DNA of 64,000 nucleotides, from positions 930,001-994,000 of the forward strand of contig NZ_CDME01000002.1 of the NCBI RefSeq assembly GCF_000826545.1, written 5' to 3'. The notes beneath the pieces are model-generated. The model did no database searches. It worked only from the letters and a program-made list of their open reading frames with translations, and was not told the origin of the DNA. Of this stretch, positions 49,808 to 59,611 are shown piece by piece. Origin of the DNA: Kibdelosporangium sp. MJ126-NF4 (GTDB lineage Bacteria > Actinomycetota > Actinomycetes > Mycobacteriales > Pseudonocardiaceae). Made by a program: the position numbers and the translations under genes. Within the stretch, counting starts at the first letter, position 1; each line of letters opens with the position of its first letter.

Positions 49808-51655
49808 GCGCTGGGCGGCAAGGTGCTTGCCGCGTTCCGCGGTGAACGCCCGGCCGAGCGCTGTTCGGTCCGAAGAGGACAACGAGCGGCGCAGGTCGTT
49901 GAGCAGTGTGCTTTCCTCGTCGCGGATGTGTGCTTGGACCGCGTTCTCCACATCGTCCATGTCCATGTCCATGTCGATATCTGTGTGGGTGTGCAGGATC
50001 CGTTCGGTGGCAGCCAGGTGCGCGCTCAGGTGGCTGACCAGTTCACGCCGCACGGCCGCCTGGTCGGCGTCCTCGTTGCGCAGGTCACGCAGCAGGTTCT
50101 CGATCCGGCGGTGGTCGTCGAGGATCACCTCGACCACGTCGGTGCCCGGTGGGCGGCTCGGCTCGGCCGGGCGCATCCAGCCGAAGGTCAGCTCGACCGC
50201 CTGACGCCAGTTGGCGTACTCGGAGTCCCGTCTGGCCGGGGTCATCGCGGGCAGCCACTGGCCCGCCCGGTGCCAGTTGCGGCGCAGGCCCTCCAGATCC
50301 GGCCAGTACCCGACCGACAGGCCCGCCGCGTAGGCCGCGCCAAGCGACACCGTCTCGGCCACCATCGGCCGGACCACCGGCACGTCCAGTACGTCCGCGA
50401 TGAACTGCATCAACAGGTTGTCCGCGGTCATCCCGCCGTCCACTTTGAGCGTCGACAGGGCCAGGCCCGAGTCGGCGTTCATCGCGTCCACGACCTCCCG
50501 CGTCTGCCAGCCCGTCGCCTCCAGCACCGCCCGCGCCAAATGCCCTTTGGTGATGTACGACGTCAGCCCGGCGATCACACCGCGGGCCTCACTGTGCCAG
50601 TGCGGCGCGAACAAGCCGGAGAAGGCGGGCACGATGTAGCAGCCGCCGTTGTCCTGCACGGTCCGCGCCAGCGTCTCGATCTCCGGCGCGCTGCCGATCA
50701 GCTCAAGGCCGTCGCGGAACCACTGCACCAGCGAACCGGTCACCGCGATCGAGCCTTCCAGCGCGTACACCGCGGGCTCGTCGCCGATCTTGAACCCGAC
50801 CGTGGTCAGCATGCCGTGCGTGCTCAGCACCGGGGTCTGGCCGGTGTTGAGCAGCAGGAAACTGCCGGTGCCGTACGTGCACTTCGCCTCGCCCGGCGCG
50901 AAACAGGTCTGGCCGAACAGCGCCGCCTGCTGGTCGCCCAGTGCCGCGGCGATCCGGATGCCCGGCACGGCCGTGGTCGTGGTGCCGTAGACCTCTGTGG
51001 ACGACCGGATCTCCGGCAGCATCGCGCGGGGGATGTCGAAGAACTCCAGCAGGTCCTTGTCCCACGACAGGGTGCGCAGGTTCATCAGCATGGTCCGGCT
51101 GGCGTTGGTGACGTCCGTGATGTGCAGGCCGCCGGTCAGGTTCCAGATCAGCCAGCTCTCGGTCGTGCCGAACAGCACCTCGCCGCGTGCGGCACGCTCC
51201 TGCAGCCCCGGGGTCTGATCCAGCAGCCAGCGGATCTTGGGCGCCGAGAAGTACGAGGCCAACGGCAGCCCACACAGCTCACGCACCCGTTTCGCGCCCG
51301 GTTCCCGCGCCATCTGCTCGACCATCCGGTCGGTGCGCGTGTCCTGCCAGACGATCGCACGGCCGATCGGCGCGCCGGTCCGGCGGTCCCACAGCACGGT
51401 CGTCTCACGCTGGTTGGCGATGCCCAGCCCGACGACCTGCTCCGCGCTCGCCCCGGCCTGCGCCAGCGCCTCCGGCATCAGCCGGGCGAGGTTGCGCCAG
51501 ATCTCGGTCGCGTCGTGCTCCACCCAGCCGGGGCGCGGGAAGTGCTGCTGGTGCTCACGCTGCACCACCGACACCAGCCTGCCCCGCGCGTCGAACAGGA
51601 TGCACCTGGTCGACGTGGTGCCCTGGTCGACCGACATCACGTAACGATGCGTCAT
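49799..51655 (-). CDS. glpK: Glycerol kinase fused to C-terminal hemerythrin-like domain
   Basis: A 618-residue fusion. Residues 1 to about 500 are a complete FGGY-family glycerol kinase ([80 protein letters not shown]). From about 505 the sequence becomes an HHE/hemerythrin-like four-helix unit with [37 protein letters not shown] and [18 protein letters not shown]. Its His and Glu residues could hold a di-iron centre. Canonical glycerol kinases end near 500 residues, so the tail is an addition. It lies 7 bases behind a GylR-type regulator gene on the same strand; a normal glpK is encoded divergently nearby. Confidence 0.88.
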   Translation of the reverse strand: MTHRYVMSVDQGTTSTRCILFDARGRLVSVVQREHQQHFPRPGWVEHDATEIWRNLARLMPEALAQAGASAEQVVGLGIANQRETTVLWDRRTGAPIGRAIVWQDTRTDRMVEQMAREPGAKRVRELCGLPLASYFSAPKIRWLLDQTPGLQERAARGEVLFGTTESWLIWNLTGGLHITDVTNASRTMLMNLRTLSWDKDLLEFFDIPRAMLPEIRSSTEVYGTTTTAVPGIRIAAALGDQQAALFGQTCFAPGEAKCTYGTGSFLLLNTGQTPVLSTHGMLTTVGFKIGDEPAVYALEGSIAVTGSLVQWFRDGLELIGSAPEIETLARTVQDNGGCYIVPAFSGLFAPHWHSEARGVIAGLTSYITKGHLARAVLEATGWQTREVVDAMNADSGLALSTLKVDGGMTADNLLMQFIADVLDVPVVRPMVAETVSLGAAYAAGLSVGYWPDLEGLRRNWHRAGQWLPAMTPARRDSEYANWRQAVELTFGWMRPAEPSRPPGTDVVEVILDDHRRIENLLRDLRNEDADQAAVRRELVSHLSAHLAATERILHTHTDIDMDMDMDDVENAVQAHIRDEESTLLNDLRRSLSSSDRTALGRAFTAERGKHLAAQRSP

Positions 51656-51662
51656 CTCACCC

Positions 51663-52430
51663 TCACCACCGGGACGCGCCGAGATCACGGGACACCGCAC
51701 GTGCGGCGTCACGCACGTGCCCGAGCAGTGTCGCCTTCGGACTGCCGTGCGAATCCATCAGGCGTTCCACGGCTCCCGAGACCCCCAACGCGCCGACCAC
51801 GATGCCACCGTGTCCCCGGATCGGTGCCGCGATGCTGGCTTCGCCGGGCGTCAGCTCGCCGAGGTCGCTCGCCCAACCCGCCTCGCGCACGCCAGCCAGT
51901 GCGCGTTTGATCGCAGTGAGCGACGACAAGGTTCGACGGGTGTAGGCCACGATGTCCGTGCCGCGCAGCGCGGCCACGAGCGTCGTGTCGTAGGCCAGCA
52001 GGACCTTGCCGAGCGCGGTCGCGTGCAACGGCAGCAGGGCGCCGACGTCGAGGGTCTGCAGCGAGTCGTCCGGCCGGAACACGTGGTGCACCACCAGCAC
52101 CCGGCCGTCGAGGGGCGACCCGATCCGGACCGCCTCACCGCTGCGCGCGGCCAACGCGTCCGCCCAGTTGATCGCGCGTGACCTCAGTTCGTTGACATCC
52201 AGGTAGCTCGTGCCCAGGTGCAGCAGGGCCGCGCCGAGCTGGTACTTGCCGGTGTCCCGGTCCTGTTCGACGAACCCGACGCCCTGCAGGGTGCGCAGGA
52301 TGCCGTGCGCGGTCGCCTTGGCCAGTTCCAGCGACTCGGCTATCTCGCCGACGCCGAGCTTGCCGGACCCGCGGGCGAGCAGCCGGAGGATCGCGGCGGC
52401 TCGTTCGATCGACTGGATGGGTCCCGGCAC
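51663..52430 (-). CDS. IclR-family regulator of glycerol genes (GylR-type)
   Basis: A 255-residue IclR protein starting at GTG 52430 (GAGGAGG lies 12 bases upstream). The winged helix ([40 protein letters not shown]) is followed by the IclR effector domain ([39 protein letters not shown]). In Streptomyces the glycerol operon is controlled by the IclR protein GylR, and this gene faces glpF-glpK-glpD, so it is the expected orthologue. It is followed closely by a glycerol kinase fusion gene. Glycerol or glycerol 3-phosphate is the probable effector. Confidence 0.88.
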   Translation of the reverse strand: MPGPIQSIERAAAILRLLARGSGKLGVGEIAESLELAKATAHGILRTLQGVGFVEQDRDTGKYQLGAALLHLGTSYLDVNELRSRAINWADALAARSGEAVRIGSPLDGRVLVVHHVFRPDDSLQTLDVGALLPLHATALGKVLLAYDTTLVAALRGTDIVAYTRRTLSSLTAIKRALAGVREAGWASDLGELTPGEASIAAPIRGHGGIVVGALGVSGAVERLMDSHGSPKATLLGHVRDAARAVSRDLGASRW

Positions 52431-52459
52431 CGCTCGTCCGACCTCCTCACCGGCTCTGA

Positions 52460-52500
52460 TTCGACATTGTCGAACACCCTCCGCGCGTCGTTCGACAATG
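52460..52500. promoter_or_regulatory. Operator palindromes between gylR-type gene and glpF
   Basis: TTCGACATTGTCGAA (52460-52474) is a perfect palindrome around one central base. CATTGTCGAAC (52465-52475) also pairs exactly with GTTCGACAATG (52490-52500). The repeated TTCGACA half-site lies in the divergent promoter region of the IclR gene and the glycerol operon. It is the probable binding site of the IclR regulator. Confidence 0.7.
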
Positions 52501-52586
52501 CCGACCGAGGCTCGTTGACCTGTTCTTTCCACGATCTTAACGTTCGGGCAAGTCGAGGGCTTGGATGTCCTTTGTGGAGGAATGCA

Positions 52587-53384
52587 ATGGTGCGAAACCT
52601 CAAAGCCCGAGGACTCGGTGGCGAGATGGCCGCCGAGTTCGTCGGGACGATGATCCTGATCCTGTTCGGATGCGGGGTGGTCGCCCAGGTGGCGGCCGCC
52701 GGGATCGGCGATCACGACAGCATCGCGTGGGCGTGGGGACTCGGCGTGGCACTGGGGGTCTACGTCGCGTCCCGGGTCAGCGGCGCACACCTCAACCCGG
52801 CCGTCACGATCGCGCTCGCGGTGTTCAAAGGCTTCTCCTGGAAGAAGGTCGCGCCCTACGCCCTCGCGCAGACCGCGGGCGCGTTCCTGGCCGCCCTGCT
52901 GGTCCGGTGGAACTACACCGAGGTGCTCAACGCCGCCGACCCCGGCCTGACGATCAAGACACAGGGTGTGTTCTCCACCCTTCCGGGTAACGGCACGCTT
53001 CCGGTGGGTGACTGGGGCGCCTTCCGTGACCAGATCATCGGCACCGCCATCCTGGTGCTGGTCATCTTCGCCATCACCGACCTGCGCAACACCGCGCCGC
53101 TGGCCAACATGGGACCGCTGGTCGTCGGGTTCTCGGTGGTCGCGATCGGCATGGCCTGGGGCACCAACGCGGGCTACGCGATCAACCCGGCCCGTGACTT
53201 CGGGCCGCGGCTGGCGTCCTGGCTGACCGGCTACGACACGGCGTTCCAAGACCAGCACGGTCACTCGTACTGGTGGATTCCGATCGTCGCCCCGGTTCTC
53301 GGCGGGCTGATCGGCGCCGCGGTCTACAAGGTCTTCATCGAGAAGTTCCTGCCAGCCGACGAGCCAGTGGCCGTCAAGGCCTGA
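52587..53384 (+). CDS. glpF: Glycerol facilitator (MIP family)
   Basis: A 265-residue aquaglyceroporin with six membrane segments. Both pore motifs are present: [19 protein letters not shown] and [20 protein letters not shown], where the Asp after NPAR marks glycerol channels. It lets glycerol enter the cell. ATG 52587 is preceded by TGGAGG. It is the first gene of glpF-glpK-glpD and is separated from glpK by 16 bases. The operator palindrome of the IclR regulator lies about 90 bases upstream. Confidence 0.95.
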   Translation: MVRNLKARGLGGEMAAEFVGTMILILFGCGVVAQVAAAGIGDHDSIAWAWGLGVALGVYVASRVSGAHLNPAVTIALAVFKGFSWKKVAPYALAQTAGAFLAALLVRWNYTEVLNAADPGLTIKTQGVFSTLPGNGTLPVGDWGAFRDQIIGTAILVLVIFAITDLRNTAPLANMGPLVVGFSVVAIGMAWGTNAGYAINPARDFGPRLASWLTGYDTAFQDQHGHSYWWIPIVAPVLGGLIGAAVYKVFIEKFLPADEPVAVKA

Positions 53385-53400
53385 GGAAGGAGTGATCCCG

Positions 53401-54912
53401 ATGCCGGAATTCGTCGCAGCCGTGGACCAGGGCACCACCAGCAGCCGGTTCATGATCTTCGACCACGGTGGCAACGAGATCGCCCGCCACCAGCTGGAAC
53501 ACGAGCAGATCCTGCCGAGGCCGGGCTGGGTCGAGCACAACCCCACCGAGATCTGGGAACGCACGCGCTCGGTGATCGAGTCCACGTTCACCAAGACCAC
53601 GCTGTCCGCGTCCGACCTCGCCGCACTGGGCGTCACCAACCAGCGTGAGACCACTGTGGTCTGGAACCGCCGCACCGGCCGCCCGTACTGCAACGCGATC
53701 GTCTGGCAGGACACCCGCACCGACCGCATCGCGTCCGAACTGGAACGCAGCGGCAAGGGTGACGTGATCCGCCGCAAGGCGGGCCTGCCGCCCGCCACGT
53801 ACTTCTCCGGCGGGAAACTCCAGTGGATCCTGGAGAACATCGACGGCGTGCGCGCCGACGCGGAGAACGGCGACGCCCTGTTCGGCACCACCGACACCTG
53901 GCTGCTGTGGAACCTCACCGGCGGCAAGGACGGCGGCGCGCACGTCACCGACCCGACCAACGCCAGCCGCACCATGCTGATGGACCTGGAGACCCTCGCG
54001 TGGGACGACGAGCTGCTGTCCTTTTTCGACATCCCACGGCAGATGCTGCCGGAGATCAAGCCGTCGTCCGGGCACCTCGGCGTGAGCAGGGCGAACGGCC
54101 CGCTGCACGGCGAGGTGCCGATCACCGGCGACCTCGGCGACCAGCAGGCCGCGACCGTCGGCCAGGTGTGCTTCCGGCCGGGCGAGGCCAAGAACACCTA
54201 CGGCACGGGCAACTTCCTGCTGCTCAACACCGGCCACGAGCTCGTCCGTTCCAAGCACGGCCTGCTCACCACGCTGTGCTACCAGTTCGGCGACGACAAA
54301 CCGGTCTACGCGCTGGAAGGCTCGATCGCGGTCACCGGCTCGGCCGTGCAGTGGCTGCGTGACCAACTCGGTATCATCAGCGGCGCCGCGCAGAGCGAAA
54401 CGCTCGCCGCCCAGGTCGCCGACAACGGCGGGATCTACTTCGTACCCGCGTTCTCCGGCCTGTTCGCGCCGTACTGGCGTTCCGACGCGCGCGGCGCGAT
54501 CGTCGGCCTGACCAGGGCGACCACCAACGCGCACGTCGCCAGGGCGACGCTGGAGGCGATCTGCTACCAGAGCCGTGACGTCGTGGAGGCCATGCAGAAC
54601 GACTCCGGCGTGACCCTCGACGTGTTGCGAGTGGACGGTGGCGTGACCGCGAACCAGCTGTGCATGCAGATGCAGGCCGACGTGCTGGGCGTGCCGGTGT
54701 CCAAACCGGTCGTCGCGGAGACCACCGCACTCGGCGCCGCCTACGCGGCCGGGCTGGCCGTCGGGTTCTGGAAGTCCACCGACGAGCTGGTGCAGAACTG
54801 GAACGAGGACCGGCGCTGGCAGCCGACGTGGACCGAACAACAGCGGACCAAGGGCTATCAGGGCTGGCAGAAGGCCGTCGGCCGGACGCTCGACTGGGTC
54901 GACGTGAACTGA
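53401..54912 (+). CDS. glpK: Glycerol kinase
   Basis: A 503-residue FGGY kinase of normal length ([95 protein letters not shown]). It phosphorylates glycerol to sn-glycerol 3-phosphate. ATG 53401 has AAGGAG upstream; a GTG nine bases earlier is less likely. It is the middle gene of the operon. It is clearly similar to the kinase part of the fusion protein at 49799 but lacks the hemerythrin tail. Confidence 0.96.
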   Translation: MPEFVAAVDQGTTSSRFMIFDHGGNEIARHQLEHEQILPRPGWVEHNPTEIWERTRSVIESTFTKTTLSASDLAALGVTNQRETTVVWNRRTGRPYCNAIVWQDTRTDRIASELERSGKGDVIRRKAGLPPATYFSGGKLQWILENIDGVRADAENGDALFGTTDTWLLWNLTGGKDGGAHVTDPTNASRTMLMDLETLAWDDELLSFFDIPRQMLPEIKPSSGHLGVSRANGPLHGEVPITGDLGDQQAATVGQVCFRPGEAKNTYGTGNFLLLNTGHELVRSKHGLLTTLCYQFGDDKPVYALEGSIAVTGSAVQWLRDQLGIISGAAQSETLAAQVADNGGIYFVPAFSGLFAPYWRSDARGAIVGLTRATTNAHVARATLEAICYQSRDVVEAMQNDSGVTLDVLRVDGGVTANQLCMQMQADVLGVPVSKPVVAETTALGAAYAAGLAVGFWKSTDELVQNWNEDRRWQPTWTEQQRTKGYQGWQKAVGRTLDWVDVN

Positions 54913-54924
54913 GAGGTGACGAAA

Positions 54925-56610
54925 GTGTCTGCTGAACCACTCTCCCCGCAGTACCGCGTGGACGCGCTGCGTACCCTGCGCACGCGGGAGGTCGACGTCC
55001 TGGTGATCGGCGGTGGGGTGACCGGCGCGGGAATCGCGCTGGACGCCGCCGCGCGCGGCCTGTCCGTCGGCATGATCGAAGCCCGTGACTTCGCCGCGGG
55101 AACGTCGAGCCGCTCCAGCAAGCTGATCCACGGCGGACTGCGTTACCTGGAGCAGTTGGACTTCAAGCTGGTGCGGGAGGCGTTGCGGGAACGTGGGCTG
55201 CTGCTCACGAAACTGGCGCCGCATCTGGTGCGCCCGGTGAAGTTCCTGGTGCCGCTGACCCACCGGGTGTGGGAGCGCGGCTACATCGGCGCGGGCGTGA
55301 TGCTCTACGACACGCTCGGCGGCGCGCGTGCGTTGCCCCGACACCGGCACCTCAGTCGCCGTCGCGCGTTCGAGGTCGCACCGGGTCTGGCGCCGGACGC
55401 GTTGATCGGCGCGATCCAGTACTACGACGCTCAGGTCGACGACGCCCGGCACACGATGATGATCGCGCGCACCGCGGCCGAGCGGGGTGCCGCGGTGCTG
55501 ACGCGAGCCCGGATGACCGAGCTGCTGCGTGAGGGCGACCGTGTCACCGGCGCTCGGGTGCGGGACCGGGAGAGCGGCGCCGAGTTCGACGTGCGCGCGC
55601 GGGTCGTGATCGCGGCGACCGGTGTGTGGAGCGACGACGTGTCCAAGGCCGCCGGGATCCCGGCGCCGTTCACGGTGCGCGCGTCCAAGGGCGTGCATCT
55701 CGTGGTGCCCAAGGAGAAGATCGACCTGGACACCGGGTTGATCCTGCGGACCGAGAAGAGTGTGCTGTTCGTGATCCCGTGGGGCAGGCACTGGATCGTC
55801 GGCACCACCGACACCCCGTGGAACCTTGACCGCAACCACCCGGCCGCCAGTCAGGCCGATGTGGACTACGTGCTTGACCACGTGAACGCCGTGCTGCGCA
55901 CGCCGATCACGCGTGACGACATCGAAGGCGTGTACGCGGGACTGCGGCCGCTGCTGGCGGCGAAGGCGGCGGAGACCACGAAGCTGTCGCGTGAGCACGC
56001 GGTCGCCAACCCGGTGCCCGGTCTGGTGGTCATCGCGGGCGGGAAGTACACGACCTACCGTGTGATGGCCGAGGACGCGGTGGATGTGGCCGCCGAGAAC
56101 CTGTCACGGCCGGTGCCGCGCTCCACCACCAGCCAGCTGCCGATCCTCGGCGCGGACGGCTACCACCCGCTGTGGCGTTCCCGGCAGGATCTGGCCTCAC
56201 GCCACGGATTGCCAGTGGCGCGTGTCGAGCACCTGCTGCAGCGCTACGGCACGGCCATCCACGACCTGCTGGGCATGATGGGGGAGCGGCCGGAGCTGGC
56301 AGAGCCGATCCCGGGCGCGGGGGACTACCTCAAGGCCGAGGCGGTGTACGCGGCCTCGCACGAGGGCGCGCTGCACCTGGAGGACGTGCTCACCCGGCGT
56401 ACCCGCATCTCCATCGAACAACGCGACCGTGGCGTGACCGCCGCACCGCACGTGGCGGCCCTGGTCGCGCCGGTGCTCGGATGGGACGCCGCCAAGCAGC
56501 GGCACGAAGTGGACAGCTATCTGTCCCGTGTGGACGCCGAACGATCGGCGCAGCAGCAACCGGACGACGCCAGCGCCAACGCCACACGGCTGAGCTTCGT
56601 CGCGGTGTGA
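54925..56610 (+). CDS. glpD: Glycerol-3-phosphate dehydrogenase (FAD)
   Basis: A 561-residue membrane-associated flavoenzyme. The FAD-binding motif VDVLVIGGGVTGAGIALDAA is at residues about 20-40. SSRSSKLIHGGLRYLEQLDF, GAIQYYDAQVDDARHTMMIA and LVVIAGGKYTTYRVMAEDAV are family signatures, and the C-terminal domain of about 130 residues is present. It oxidises glycerol 3-phosphate to dihydroxyacetone phosphate, feeding electrons to quinone. The start GTG 54925 is chosen because AGAGG lies 8 bases before it; GTG 54916 overlaps that site. It is the last gene of the operon, before a strong hairpin. Confidence 0.95.
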   Translation: MSAEPLSPQYRVDALRTLRTREVDVLVIGGGVTGAGIALDAAARGLSVGMIEARDFAAGTSSRSSKLIHGGLRYLEQLDFKLVREALRERGLLLTKLAPHLVRPVKFLVPLTHRVWERGYIGAGVMLYDTLGGARALPRHRHLSRRRAFEVAPGLAPDALIGAIQYYDAQVDDARHTMMIARTAAERGAAVLTRARMTELLREGDRVTGARVRDRESGAEFDVRARVVIAATGVWSDDVSKAAGIPAPFTVRASKGVHLVVPKEKIDLDTGLILRTEKSVLFVIPWGRHWIVGTTDTPWNLDRNHPAASQADVDYVLDHVNAVLRTPITRDDIEGVYAGLRPLLAAKAAETTKLSREHAVANPVPGLVVIAGGKYTTYRVMAEDAVDVAAENLSRPVPRSTTSQLPILGADGYHPLWRSRQDLASRHGLPVARVEHLLQRYGTAIHDLLGMMGERPELAEPIPGAGDYLKAEAVYAASHEGALHLEDVLTRRTRISIEQRDRGVTAAPHVAALVAPVLGWDAAKQRHEVDSYLSRVDAERSAQQQPDDASANATRLSFVAV

Positions 56611-56614
56611 AGGC

Positions 56615-56652
56615 TCCTGTGGGTGGCCTGGATCGGGTGGCCACCCACAGGA
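56615..56652. terminator. Hairpin terminator after glpD
   Basis: A 14-bp perfect stem (arm TCCTGTGGGTGGCC at 56615-56628, partner at 56639-56652) with a 10-base loop begins 4 bases after the glpD stop. It separates the glycerol operon from the convergent RTX-repeat gene and probably ends transcription from both sides. Confidence 0.8.
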
Positions 56653-56714
56653 CACCAGGTCAGCCGACGACATCGCGGCAATGATGCGTTGTTCCGGCCG
56701 CACACGTGGTCAGG

Positions 56715-57527
56715 TCAGAAGATGACCTCGCAGTTCGAGAGGGACTCGAACCTGGAGTCGCAGCGGTCGGCCGCTCCGGCAGCGCCGTTGCCGACGTCGA
56801 GACCCGCGGCGTCGGTGAGGGTGTCGTTGCCCTCGTTGCCGTTCACGACGTCGTTGCCCACTCCGCCGTCGAGGTCGTCGACGCCGTCACCGCCGCTGAT
56901 GGTGTCATTGCCTTCCTCGCCGCTGATCTTGTCGGCACCCGCCTGACCGTTGAGGTTGTCGTTGCCCGGTCCACCGGCCACGGTGTCGGCTGCGGCTTGG
57001 CCGTTGACCATGTCGTTGCCATCTCCGCCGGTCAACGAGTCCGCACCGGGGCCGCCGTTGATGGTGTCGTTGCCGTTGCCGCCGTCGGCTGTGTCGATGC
57101 CTTCGTTGCCTGCCAGGGTGTCCGCGCCCGCGCCACCGTCCAGCCGGTCGGCGCCTTCACTGCCGGAGAGCGTGTCGGTACCGGCTTCACCGTTGAGGGT
57201 GTCGGCTCCGGCTTCACCGTCGGCCCAGTCGTTGCCGTCTCCGCCGAAGAATTCGTCCGGCCCAGCGCCGAGGCACGCGGTGTCGTTGCCACCGGCACCG
57301 AACACCACGTCGTCACCGCTCAACGTTACGAACACGTCCGCACCGGCGGTGCCGAAGAAGACGTCCGGTCCGGCGGTGCCGACGTGCGTAGCCGTCACCC
57401 CGTTGCATGTCTGCGGTGGCTGTGCGTTCGCCGTCCCGACGGGGAACAACGCCATGGCCGCCACGACTGCGGCTGCGGGTAGCGCGCGCCGGGCGGCAAG
57501 GTGGAACACGGTTCGCTGTTGTCGCAT
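56715..57527 (-). CDS. Secreted RTX-type calcium-binding repeat protein
   Basis: A 270-residue exported protein. A Sec signal peptide (about residues 1-35, ALPAAAVVAAMALFPVGTAN) precedes about 20 nonapeptide-like repeats with the GGxGxDxLx pattern (residues about 50-245, e.g. GGDGNDWADGEAGADTLNGE). These form calcium-binding parallel beta rolls. Two cysteines near the end (CDSRFESLSNCEVIF) could form a disulphide that caps the roll. RTX proteins of Gram-negatives leave by type I secretion; here the Sec signal suggests a different route. No enzyme domain is present, so a structural or ion-binding role is likely. Confidence 0.88.
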   Translation of the reverse strand: MRQQRTVFHLAARRALPAAAVVAAMALFPVGTANAQPPQTCNGVTATHVGTAGPDVFFGTAGADVFVTLSGDDVVFGAGGNDTACLGAGPDEFFGGDGNDWADGEAGADTLNGEAGTDTLSGSEGADRLDGGAGADTLAGNEGIDTADGGNGNDTINGGPGADSLTGGDGNDMVNGQAAADTVAGGPGNDNLNGQAGADKISGEEGNDTISGGDGVDDLDGGVGNDVVNGNEGNDTLTDAAGLDVGNGAAGAADRCDSRFESLSNCEVIF

Positions 57528-57602
57528 ACCTGCTCCTTGTCTGCGTGGAGATCACCTGCGTCCGAGGTGACCGCGCAGCATCCCATCGCGTCGGCACACG
57601 TT

Positions 57603-57636
57603 GCCGAAAGGGCCGAACGGCCCGGCGCCTTTCGGC
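57603..57636. repeat. Nested stem-loop upstream of RTX gene
   Basis: GCCGAAAGG (57603-57611) pairs with CCTTTCGGC (57628-57636). Inside, GGCC-GAAC-GGCC forms a smaller loop. It lies between the MarR and RTX genes, both read leftward, and could terminate MarR transcription or regulate the RTX gene. Confidence 0.5.
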
Positions 57637-57775
57637 GCATTTGTCTGCCAGGCCAGCGGATCAGCGTCGCACACCAGTCGGCGCACCGGCTGCGTCCTTC
57701 GTCGCACCCATCATCCCCTGATCCGGCAACGGTTCCGTGCCCGCCCGGAAGACTGATGTGGACCGGTTGACATGG

Positions 57776-58228
57776 TCAGCGCAGGTGCTTGTCGAGTGCG
57801 GCCATTGCCTTGGCCAGAGTGGCGAACTGGCGTTCGGACAGGCCGTCCCGGAACAGCGCGCGAACCGTCGCGGCGTGGCCGGGAGCAGTGGCACGGATCT
57901 TGGCCCAGCCCTTGTCGGTCAGGTAGGCCACCACGCCGCGTTCGTCGTCTGTGGACGTTCGCCGTCCGACGAAACCGGCTTTCTCCAGCTGTGTGACCTG
58001 GTAGGTGAGCCCGCTCTTGGAGGTGACGGCCGCCTGGGCCAGTTCGCTCATCCGCAGCGAGCCGTCCGGCGCGTCCGACAGGCGGGTGAGGACTTCGTAC
58101 TGCGGGTGGGTGAGGCCCGCGTCGTCCTTGAGCTGTTGTTCGACGCGTCGGTGGATGGTCGCGCTGACCGTGAGGAAGTCCTTCCACGCGGCCAGCTCCC
58201 GCTCGTCCAGCCATCCGTCGTGCGCCAT
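57776..58228 (-). CDS. MarR-family transcriptional regulator
   Basis: A 150-residue winged-helix regulator of MarR type (GLTHPQYEVLTRLSDAPDGS, LRMSELAQAAVTSKSGLTYQ, VTQLEKAGFVGRRTSTDDER with the typical wing). Such proteins repress adjacent genes and release DNA on binding small phenolics or on oxidation. It is divergent from a DoxX-like gene, with two similar GTT(C/G)GAA-type palindromes between, so DoxX is the likely target. No cysteines are present, arguing against thiol sensing. Confidence 0.92.
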   Translation of the reverse strand: MAHDGWLDERELAAWKDFLTVSATIHRRVEQQLKDDAGLTHPQYEVLTRLSDAPDGSLRMSELAQAAVTSKSGLTYQVTQLEKAGFVGRRTSTDDERGVVAYLTDKGWAKIRATAPGHAATVRALFRDGLSERQFATLAKAMAALDKHLR

Positions 58229-58281
58229 TCGGCCAGCCTATCGGAGTGGCTGTCGGTTTCCTGTCGACTGGCGATCCGGTC

Positions 58282-58326
58282 GTTGAAAATTGAACAAGCC
58301 TCGCTACGATTAGTTCGAATTTGAAC
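58282..58326. promoter_or_regulatory. Two similar palindromic sites between MarR and DoxX genes
   Basis: GTTGAAAATTGAAC (58282-58295) and GTTCGAATTTGAAC (58313-58326) are related 14-base imperfect palindromes, 31 bases apart (about three helical turns), in the divergent promoter region. This is the pattern expected for MarR operators. Confidence 0.6.
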
Positions 58327-58346
58327 CAAACGTGGGTGGAGGACTC

Positions 58347-58862
58347 ATGGCTGTTGTGGCCGAAGTGGACGTCAGGCGTGGCACCGACGGCGGCCTGCTG
58401 CTGGTGCGGGCAGCACTCGGACTGATCATGGCCGCGCACGGCGCTCAGCAACTGCTCGGTTGGTTCGGGGGTGGCGGAATCGACGGCACGGCCGCGTTCT
58501 TCGCGGCGAGCGGGTACTCCGCCGCCACCCTGATGGCTGTCCTGTCCGGGCTGAGCCACATCGTCGGCGGCCTCGCGCTGACCGTCGGCCTGTTCACGCC
58601 GCTGGCCTGCGCCGCGATCATCGGCACGATGATCAACGCGGTCGCGGTGATGTGGGGATCGGGCTTCTTCGCGGCCAAGGGCGGGATCGAGTACGAGCTG
58701 CTGCTGATCGTGGCCACCGTGGCGGTCGCGCTCACCGGGCCCGGCCGTTTCGCTGTGGACCGTGGACTGCCGGTGCTGCGGGAGAACCGGGCCGCGCTCG
58801 GCGTTGCCGGGATCGTGATCGGTGTCGTGTCGGGTGTTCTCGTGCTCGCACTGTTCCGCTGA
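58347..58862 (+). CDS. DoxX-family membrane protein
   Basis: A 171-residue integral membrane protein with four helices, matching DoxX (LLLVRAALGLIMAAHGAQQL, LMAVLSGLSHIVGGLALTVG, LACAAIIGTMINAVAVMWGS, GGIEYELLLIVATVAVALTG). An extra C-terminal membrane helix (VAGIVIGVVSGVLVLALF) is present. Family members have been linked to quinone or thiol redox systems. ATG 58347 has GGAGGAC before it. Regulation by the divergent MarR protein is likely. Confidence 0.88.
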   Translation: MAVVAEVDVRRGTDGGLLLVRAALGLIMAAHGAQQLLGWFGGGGIDGTAAFFAASGYSAATLMAVLSGLSHIVGGLALTVGLFTPLACAAIIGTMINAVAVMWGSGFFAAKGGIEYELLLIVATVAVALTGPGRFAVDRGLPVLRENRAALGVAGIVIGVVSGVLVLALFR

Positions 58863-58924
58863 CACTTCTCAGTCGCCTGAATGGCCGACGCGAGGGCTCG
58901 GCCGTTCAGCCTACTGTCGTCGGT

Positions 58925-59449
58925 ATGGCCAGCGACCTACAACGGCGGAAAGTGGCGAGCGTTTTCACGGCGATGGATGTCAACGCCGACGGTTTCCTTG
59001 AGGAGAGCGACTTCCAGGCGCTGGCCGACCGGTGGACCGAGCTGCGCGGCACGGACGAGCGGCGGTTGACCGCCATCATGCTCGGCTGGTGGGACACGTT
59101 GCTGGCCGCGTCCGATCAGGACAGGGGCGAGAAGGTGACCATCGACGAGGTTCTGCTCGTGGTGGACCAGTTGCCCGAGATGCCGGACGCGATGACCGTG
59201 ACGGCGGAGGCCATGTTCGACGCGATCGACGCGGACGAGGACGACTACATCTCCGCGAGCGAGTACCGCCAGATGATCGAGGCGTGGAACGGCAAGGCGA
59301 CGGACACCGACACGATCTTCCCGACCCTGGACGCCGACGGCGACGGCCGGTTGTCGCGTGCCGAGTTCGAGGCGCTGTGGCTGGAGTTCTGGGCGGGGGA
59401 CAACGCGGACGCGCCGGGAACGCTGGTGTTCGGGCCGCTGGCGGCCTGA
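58925..59449 (+). CDS. EF-hand calcium-binding protein
   Basis: A 174-residue cytoplasmic protein with EF-hand loops of calerythrin type: DVNADGFLEESDF near residue 18, DADEDDYISASEY near residue 104 and DADGDGRLSRAEF near residue 138, and a degenerate one between (SDQDRGEKVTIDE). Each canonical loop has acidic residues at the calcium positions. It probably buffers or senses calcium in the cell, as in Saccharopolyspora calerythrin. It stands alone on its strand between DoxX and a CbiZ-like gene. Confidence 0.92.
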   Translation: MASDLQRRKVASVFTAMDVNADGFLEESDFQALADRWTELRGTDERRLTAIMLGWWDTLLAASDQDRGEKVTIDEVLLVVDQLPEMPDAMTVTAEAMFDAIDADEDDYISASEYRQMIEAWNGKATDTDTIFPTLDADGDGRLSRAEFEALWLEFWAGDNADAPGTLVFGPLAA

Positions 59450-59611
59450 CAACCAGGGCCAAAGATGTGGTGCCCCAAGGTCGGAAAGGGCCAGCCAGTA
59501 CGGCCGTACACAGTGGACCGTCCATCGAGTGGGCTGGGATGAGCCGATCCGCCTCGACGAGTAGGGCGGTCGCATCGACTGGGACGTGACGATCATGGCA
59601 GGCTGAGCCGC

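Noticed and set aside
49823..51910. 695-codon plus-strand open frame opposite the glycerol kinase fusion
   Set aside because: Antisense of a clear FGGY kinase; composition typical of a shadow frame.
53374..55998. Very long minus-strand open frame (874 codons) across glpK and glpD
   Set aside because: It is the antisense of two strongly conserved enzymes, has low-complexity R/H/Q composition and matches no family. High GC content leaves long empty frames opposite real genes.
56780..57330. Tandem DNA repeats, possible CRISPR-like array
   Set aside because: The periodicity reflects nonapeptide repeats in the RTX protein. No constant repeat with variable spacers is present, and no cas genes occur in the window.
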